This document shows positions 35,767-39,594 of a stretch of 39,594 nucleotides of DNA, piece after piece. The notes below the pieces were generated by a model. It was given only the letters and a program-made list of their open reading frames with translations. It was not told where the DNA came from and made no database searches. The position numbers were made by a program, and so were the translations under genes. The stretch is from an uncultured Spirochaetales bacterium (lineage in GTDB: Bacteria > Spirochaetota > Spirochaetia > Sphaerochaetales > Sphaerochaetaceae), in NCBI GenBank assembly GCA_944390045.1, contig CALXOO010000020.1:1-39594 (forward strand), read 5' to 3'. Numbering within the stretch: the stretch's first letter is position 1; every line of letters starts with the position of its first letter.

Positions 35767-35821
35767 CTCAGCTCCAACAGGAAAAAGGATACACAAGTCG
35801 GAGGAAAAAGGCCATAAAGAC

Positions 35822-36916
35822 CTAGAGGATGCGCCCGGCCAGATCCAGCGCGGCCCGTATCGTCTTGTCCATGTCGAAGTAGGCGTACTGGGCCAGACGG
35901 CCTCCGAGTATGAGTCTATCATCCTGATCGGCAAGGGCCCTGTATCTGGAATAGAGGCTGCTGTTGGCACTGTCGTTCACCGGGTAGTAAGGCTCGCCTG
36001 TGACGGTGTAGTCCACAGGATACTCCCTGCTGATCCAGGTGACGGGAGAGTCGCACTTCTCGAAGTGGCGGTGCTCTATCACCCTGGTGTACGGAGTCTC
36101 ACGGTCAGTGTAGTTGACAACCGCGACGCCCTGCCAGTTCTCGCACTCGATTCTCTCATCCTCGAAGCGGACGCTGCGGTACTGGAGGTGGCCCAGCGAG
36201 TAGTCGAAGTACTCATCCAGGGCCCCGGTGTACAGCACTCTGTCCGCAAGCTGCCTGTAGTGGTCCCTGTCAGTATTGAAATCAATACCCAGGCGCACCT
36301 CGGTGCCCTCGAGGAGCTTTTCCATGATCTGTGTATAACCGCCTTCCGGAATGCCCTGCCAGCGGTCGTTGAAGTAGTTGTTGTCGTAAACATAGCGCAC
36401 CGGAAGGCGCCTGATGATCTCCGGGGGAAGCTCGCTGCAGGACCTGCCCCACTGTTTCTCTGTATAGCCTTTGACCAGTTTCTCGAAGATGTCCCTTCCC
36501 ACGAGGCTGATGGCCTGCTTCTCAAGGTTGTCCACCTGGCCGGTCACCTCAGCGCGCTGGCGCTCAATGATGGCTCTGGCCTCATCAGGAGTCCTCACTC
36601 CCCACATGCGGTTGAAGGTGTTCATGTTGAAGGGCATGTTGTATATCTCGCCCTTATAGTTCGCGACCGGACTGTTGATATAGTTGTTGAACTCTGCGAA
36701 ACGGTTTATGTACTCCCACACTCCCCTGTCGCTGGTATGGAAGATGTGGGCACCGTATTTGTGGATGTTGATGCCGTCGCGCCTGTATGTATAGACATTG
36801 CCTCCGATATGATCACGTCTCTCCAGAACAAGACAGCGCCTTCCCCTCTCTCTGGCCTCATGGGCGAACACTGCTCCGAAAAGGCCGGAGCCTACAATCA
36901 GATAATCATACTTCAT
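35822..36916 (-). CDS. glf: UDP-galactopyranose mutase
   Basis: FAD enzyme that converts UDP-galactopyranose to UDP-galactofuranose for cell-surface glycans. The N-terminus has the dinucleotide fold YLIVGSGLFGAVFAHEARERG, then HIGGNVYTYRRDGINIHKYGAHIFHTS, the GYTEKQWG loop, RLPVRYVYDNNYFNDRWQGIPEGGY, and the C-terminal GGRLAQYAYFDMDK. At 364 residues it is the normal length. The ATG at 36916 starts the family sequence and lies 8 bases after the stop of the SpoU gene. No glycosyltransferase is nearby in the window, so the glycan product is unknown. Confidence 0.96.
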   Translation of the reverse strand: MKYDYLIVGSGLFGAVFAHEARERGRRCLVLERRDHIGGNVYTYRRDGINIHKYGAHIFHTSDRGVWEYINRFAEFNNYINSPVANYKGEIYNMPFNMNTFNRMWGVRTPDEARAIIERQRAEVTGQVDNLEKQAISLVGRDIFEKLVKGYTEKQWGRSCSELPPEIIRRLPVRYVYDNNYFNDRWQGIPEGGYTQIMEKLLEGTEVRLGIDFNTDRDHYRQLADRVLYTGALDEYFDYSLGHLQYRSVRFEDERIECENWQGVAVVNYTDRETPYTRVIEHRHFEKCDSPVTWISREYPVDYTVTGEPYYPVNDSANSSLYSRYRALADQDDRLILGGRLAQYAYFDMDKTIRAALDLAGRIL

Positions 36917-36924
36917 GTGCCGGA

Positions 36925-37683
36925 TTATACTCCGTAAAGCGCCCAGGCGTGAAGGAGGATTCCGCAGGCCACGGAGACATTGATGGATCCCTTCGAGCCG
37001 AACTGCTCGATCGTGACGCGTGAGCTGCACATCCCGAGCACGTCCGCGCTGACGCCGTCCTCCTCGCTGCCGATGACACAGACAGCATCCTCAGGAAAGC
37101 TGAATGAGGACAGGGCCTCACCTCCGGTCTCAAGAGCGAAGACTGTCCGCCCTTTCAGGACTTCTAGGTCATCGACAATTGTGTAGGGAACAGTCTCTGT
37201 GGCACCGCGTGCCGTGCGAGCGCAGCGCGGCGATGTGACATCACCGCAGCCCCTCCTGAGGTAGATATGGTCAACGCAGAAGCTCTCTGCGCTCCGGAAG
37301 ACCGCTCCGATGTTGTAAGGGGAACGCACTCTGTCCAGGAAGAGGGAATGAGGAAGCTGTCTCCTTCCCGCCGCATCCAGCCTTCCCTGTCCGTCCACCA
37401 GATCCCAGTCGGCGAGCTCCTCGCCAAGCAGTCCCATCACTGTGTAGTAGACATCCTTTGCGGCAAGCGGGTCATGACCGGCCCTGTAGCGTGCTATGAG
37501 GGAGGAGACGACTGTCTTGTCACCGTCACTGAGGATCTCGGAGTCATGGACTATGCCCATCAGCCCCTCAAGATAGCTGTCATCCAGCAGCCCGGTGCGG
37601 GCATCTGAGTACAGCACACAGGCGAGCCGTCTCAGCTGCACGCGCGGCTTAAGCGTCCTGATCTTCCGGATTGTTATCATCAC
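36925..37683 (-). CDS. TrmH/SpoU-family RNA 2'-O-methyltransferase
   Basis: Second SpoU-type enzyme of the window. Motif 1 is DRVRSPYNIGAVFRSAESF, motif 2 AVCVIGSEEDGVSADVL, motif 3 GSKGSINVSVACGILLHAW. The N-terminal ~100 residues are helical and do not resemble the L30e-like domain of RlmB, so it may modify a tRNA or a different rRNA site. 252 residues. GGGGAC precedes ATG. The start lies 35 bases inside the 3' end of rsmI, and glf follows closely. Confidence 0.88.
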   Translation of the reverse strand: MMITIRKIRTLKPRVQLRRLACVLYSDARTGLLDDSYLEGLMGIVHDSEILSDGDKTVVSSLIARYRAGHDPLAAKDVYYTVMGLLGEELADWDLVDGQGRLDAAGRRQLPHSLFLDRVRSPYNIGAVFRSAESFCVDHIYLRRGCGDVTSPRCARTARGATETVPYTIVDDLEVLKGRTVFALETGGEALSSFSFPEDAVCVIGSEEDGVSADVLGMCSSRVTIEQFGSKGSINVSVACGILLHAWALYGV

Positions 37684-38365
37684 AAGTCCCCTGTGAGGGA
37701 ATCACGGCCAGTGCGAACTCTCCCCTGACCGGGGTCCTCTGTCCGAGAAGCGCAATGAGATCAGACACAGGAAGGCTGACGATTTCCTCGAACTGCTTCG
37801 TCAGCTCCCGGCCCATCACGACTGTGCACTGCGGGTCGACAGACCTTATGTCCTCAAGTGTCTTCAGGACCCTGAACGGAGATTCGTACACGATGAAGGT
37901 CTCTCCTCTGGAGCAGAGCTCTTCCAGTCTACGGGTCCGTCTGCCCTTCTTCGGCGACAGGAAGCCCTCGAAGGTGAAGGTCTTTCCGACATTCCCCGCC
38001 ACGGAGATCAGGGCAGAGGCGGCACTGGCACCGGGAAGCGGGACTATGCTGTGATCAGTGGTGGACCTCACCAGCTCAACCAGTCTGGCCCCCGGATCGG
38101 AAATGCCGGGCGTGCCGGCATCACTGAGATAGGCCACGTCCTCACCGCTGTCCAGCAGGCCTATGATGCCTTTCGCGCTGTCCACCTCATTGTGGGCATG
38201 GCAGGCAATGGTGCGTTTCCTGAGGTTGTAGTGATTCAGGAGGATCCCTGTGTGCCGCGTGTCCTCACAGGCCACCACCTGGACCGACTCCAGCACTTTC
38301 AGGGCTCTTATTGTGATGTCTTCCAGATTGCCTATCGGGCAGGCGACCATGTAAAGGGTGCTCAT
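37649..38365 (-). CDS. rsmI: 16S rRNA (cytidine-1402 2'-O)-methyltransferase
   Basis: SAM-dependent enzyme of the tetrapyrrole-methylase fold that modifies C1402 in the ribosomal decoding centre. TLYMVACPIGNLEDITIRALKVL, ACEDTRHTGILLNHY, AYLSDAGTPGISDPGARLV, VPLPGASAASALIS, and FEGFLSPKKGRRTRRLEEL are diagnostic. I chose the ATG at 38365, which gives 238 residues; the frame is open upstream but outside the family. No ribosome site is clear. It is divergent from pspA, with the sigma-54 promoter and palindrome in between. Confidence 0.95.
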   Translation of the reverse strand: MSTLYMVACPIGNLEDITIRALKVLESVQVVACEDTRHTGILLNHYNLRKRTIACHAHNEVDSAKGIIGLLDSGEDVAYLSDAGTPGISDPGARLVELVRSTTDHSIVPLPGASAASALISVAGNVGKTFTFEGFLSPKKGRRTRRLEELCSRGETFIVYESPFRVLKTLEDIRSVDPQCTVVMGRELTKQFEEIVSLPVSDLIALLGQRTPVRGEFALAVIPSQGTCDDNNPEDQDA

Positions 38366-38415
38366 GGTCAGAAGGATAACAGGATGAGGGTTGAGGGGAA
38401 AGTGCATCCCGGATC

Positions 38416-38430
38416 TGGTCAAATTGACCA
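38416..38430. promoter_or_regulatory. Perfect palindrome TGGTCAA-A-TTGACCA, probable activator site upstream of pspA
   Basis: 15 bp: two 7-base arms around one base. It lies 54 bases before the -24 box of the sigma-54 promoter, in the range where enhancer-binding proteins of the NtrC/PspF group bind. It is also 51 bases before the rsmI start on the other strand. The binding protein is unknown. Confidence 0.6.
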
Positions 38431-38484
38431 TCGGTTGGGAAATACCGCCGCTGAAAACACCGTTTCACCAGTCTGGAGGCTACT

Positions 38485-38500
38485 TGGCACAGCAGTTGCA
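38485..38500 (+). promoter_or_regulatory. Sigma-54 (RpoN) promoter of pspA-pspC
   Basis: TGGCAC (38485-38490), exactly 5 bases, then TTGCA (38496-38500). This matches the -24/-12 consensus TGGCAC-N5-TTGC at every position, with a T before it. Predicted transcription start is near 38511, leaving a ~28-base leader before the pspA ATG. Confidence 0.85.
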
Positions 38501-38539
38501 TTACTGTCTGCAGAGATTAGCAGACAAGGAGCGTCAAAG

Positions 38540-39208
38540 ATGAACGTATTCAAGAGATTTTCAGACATCATCTCGTCCAACATCAACAGCGCGCTGGACA
38601 AGATGGAGGACCCGAAGAAGATGATCAACCTCATGATAGACCAGATGGAGGAGACGGCAATCGAGGTAAGATCATCCATTGCGCACAAGAGTGCTGAGCT
38701 CACGACAATCGAGCGCCAGTGCCGGGAGGCCAGGGATGCCGCTTCCAGATGGACAGAGAGGGCCAGGCTTGCGGTCGGCAAGGCGAATGATGATCTGGCA
38801 CGCCAGGCGATTGCGGAAAAGCAGGCTCTGGAGGCCAGGGCAAGGGCACTGGAGGACAATGCCTCCACGCTGGGCTCAATCATCTCATCCCTGAAGGAGC
38901 AGCTGGACCAGATAGAAGGCAGGCTTGAGGAGATGAAGGCAAAGCGCACCGACCTGCTCAACAGGGCCCAGGCCGCGAAGGAGAAGATCAGGAACTCAGA
39001 GGTTCTGAAGGAAGCTGACAGCAGTGACTTCGCACGCCGCTTCGAGGAGCTTCAGGCCCGCATAGAGCGCTGGGAGGCAGAGGCAAGAGTGTTCTCCGGC
39101 ACAAAGACCGCTGCCAGCACGAAGGAGACTTTCGAGAAGATGGAGGCGGACAAGGCCGTTGAGGATGAACTTGCCGCACTCAAGAATGAAATGAAGGAGA
39201 ACGGCTGA
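38540..39208 (+). CDS. pspA: Phage shock protein A (PspA/IM30 family)
   Basis: ESCRT-III-like protein that forms oligomers on the inner membrane and protects it under stress. The protein is 222 residues and almost wholly alpha-helical coiled coil. It begins NVFKRFSDIISSNINSALDKMEDPKKMINLMIDQMEE, the family hallmark, followed by heptad-rich helices (IERQCREARDAASRWTERARLAVG, SLKEQLDQIEGRLEEMKAKRTDLLNRAQAA). The ATG at 38540 has AAGGAG 9 bases upstream; the frame is open far upstream but that part is not PspA. Preceded by a sigma-54 promoter and a palindrome, as in the E. coli psp operon. It overlaps pspC by one base. Confidence 0.96.
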   Translation: MNVFKRFSDIISSNINSALDKMEDPKKMINLMIDQMEETAIEVRSSIAHKSAELTTIERQCREARDAASRWTERARLAVGKANDDLARQAIAEKQALEARARALEDNASTLGSIISSLKEQLDQIEGRLEEMKAKRTDLLNRAQAAKEKIRNSEVLKEADSSDFARRFEELQARIERWEAEARVFSGTKTAASTKETFEKMEADKAVEDELAALKNEMKENG

Positions 39209-39423
39209 TGTATTGTCACTCACCCTACCAGCGCAAGTGGATGAGGAGTCCTGACGGAATCCTGTTCGGAGTATGCTCCGGCATGGCACGCCGGCTCGGC
39301 ATCTCAAGTTTTCTGGTCCGGCTGGTGACCTTTCTTGCCTTCTGCTTCACGGGCTTCTTCCCGGTGGGACTGGTCTACATCCTCCTGGCACTGGTCCTGC
39401 CTGCGGGTCCGGAGTATTACTGA
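39208..39423 (+). CDS. pspC: PspC-domain inner-membrane protein
   Basis: 71 residues. KWMRSPDGILFGVCSGMARRLGIS is the PspC signature, followed by one TM helix (about residues 35-64, FLVRLVTFLAFCFTGFFPVGLVYILLALVLP). In enterobacteria PspC senses membrane stress and can recruit PspA. Here it starts on the last base of the pspA stop (TGATG), so the two are translationally coupled. PspB is absent. Confidence 0.93.
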   Translation: MYCHSPYQRKWMRSPDGILFGVCSGMARRLGISSFLVRLVTFLAFCFTGFFPVGLVYILLALVLPAGPEYY

Positions 39424-39428
39424 TACAC

Positions 39429-39455
39429 GGGATGGGGGCTGAAAGGCCCCCTTCC
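39429..39455 (+). terminator. Stem-loop after pspC
   Basis: GGGGGC (39434-39439) and GCCCCC (39445-39450) form a strong stem with a 5-base loop. Only TTCC follows, so on its own it is a weak terminator; it precedes the larger structure at 39467-39523. Confidence 0.45.
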
Positions 39456-39466
39456 CTGTCCTGATG

Positions 39467-39523
39467 TGCTCTGCTCCATCCTGCACCGGCTGCAGGAGAT
39501 CATGTAGAGCATTCACTTTTTTT
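39467..39523 (+). terminator. Nested hairpin with T-run, terminator of psp operon
   Basis: An outer stem TGCTCT/AGAGCA encloses an inner stem TCCTGCA/TGCAGGA with a 5-base loop, and seven T residues (39517-39523) follow after five bases. It probably ends pspAC transcription. Confidence 0.55.
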
Positions 39524-39572
39524 ACACAACTGTCCCGCTTTTCTCCGACTGTATGGCAGGAGGAAAGCCTAT

Positions 39573-39594
39573 ATGAGTAAGAATAGCAGGACAG
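39573..39594 (+). CDS. Start of a further gene, cut by the window edge
   Basis: ATG at 39573 is preceded 9 bases upstream by AGGAGG (39558-39563) and begins MSKNSRT. Only seven codons are visible, so no function can be given. The strong ribosome site and position after the psp terminator support a real start. Confidence 0.5.

Noticed and set aside
34486..35817. A 443-codon open frame on the plus strand
   Set aside because: It is exactly antisense to the NtrC-family gene, has no family motifs, and arises from the high-GC codon pattern.
35651..36937. A 428-codon open frame on the plus strand
   Set aside because: It is antisense to glf, whose FAD and mutase motifs are complete; the plus-strand frame shows no recognisable domain.

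Overview
The window looks like a chromosomal segment of a GC-rich, host- or gut-associated spirochaete (Treponema/Sphaerochaeta-like); this is inference from gene content. The best clue is the short alanyl-tRNA synthetase (597 residues, no C-terminal C-Ala region), a form I associate with Treponema and Borrelia. Other clues are the rho-rpmE pair, the PSP1/RicT-like protein, the lipoprotein and outer-membrane barrel genes, and the NtrC-type regulator with a sigma-54 promoter. Almost everything is housekeeping. I see no insertion sequence, prophage, CRISPR array, tRNA or rRNA gene.

Layout. Positions 1-330 hold a doubtful membrane-protein tail and a repeat cluster. From 9.1 kb back to 0.3 kb runs a tightly packed minus-strand series: degenerate galactokinase-like protein, surE, a cysteine-cluster protein, nifS, nifU, an HTH regulator, panE, a divergent dprA, alaS and an unknown 234-residue protein. 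Stops and starts overlap repeatedly, with promoters seen before the galactokinase-like gene and before alaS. From 11.4 to 9.2 kb is rho-rpmE, ending in a clear terminator. From 14.3 to 11.6 kb are a frameshifted acetyltransferase, a lipoprotein and a two-TM protein; the last two share a similar ~66-bp upstream element. From 17.8 to 14.3 kb are rpsT, an HU-like protein, lnt and cinA.

A PSP1-domain gene is divergent from dus, which is followed by a degenerate purD-like gene (both plus strand). Next come rlmB, a HAD phosphatase, a small barrel protein, mscS and htpG on the minus strand. htpG is interrupted by one in-frame TAG. rlmN (plus) is divergent from htpG and overlaps cutC at its 3' end. 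A minus-strand run, crp/fnr-like regulator, solute-binding protein, permease, ATPase, pepF, rlmD-like and cutC, fills 34.3-27.9 kb. Then come an NtrC-family response regulator, glf, a SpoU methyltransferase and rsmI. The right end carries pspA-pspC (plus) behind a sigma-54 promoter and a 15-bp perfect palindrome, and then the first codons of another gene.

Themes: RNA modification and translation are strongly represented (alaS, dus, rlmB, rlmN, rlmD-like, SpoU, rsmI, rpsT, rpmE, rho). Envelope functions form a second theme (lnt, lipoprotein, barrel, mscS, glf, psp). The most interesting points are the sigma-54 psp module, two enzyme-family proteins that have lost signature residues (GHMP kinase, GARS), the shared upstream element, and two single-base lesions (htpG amber, acetyltransferase frameshift) that could be real or assembly errors.
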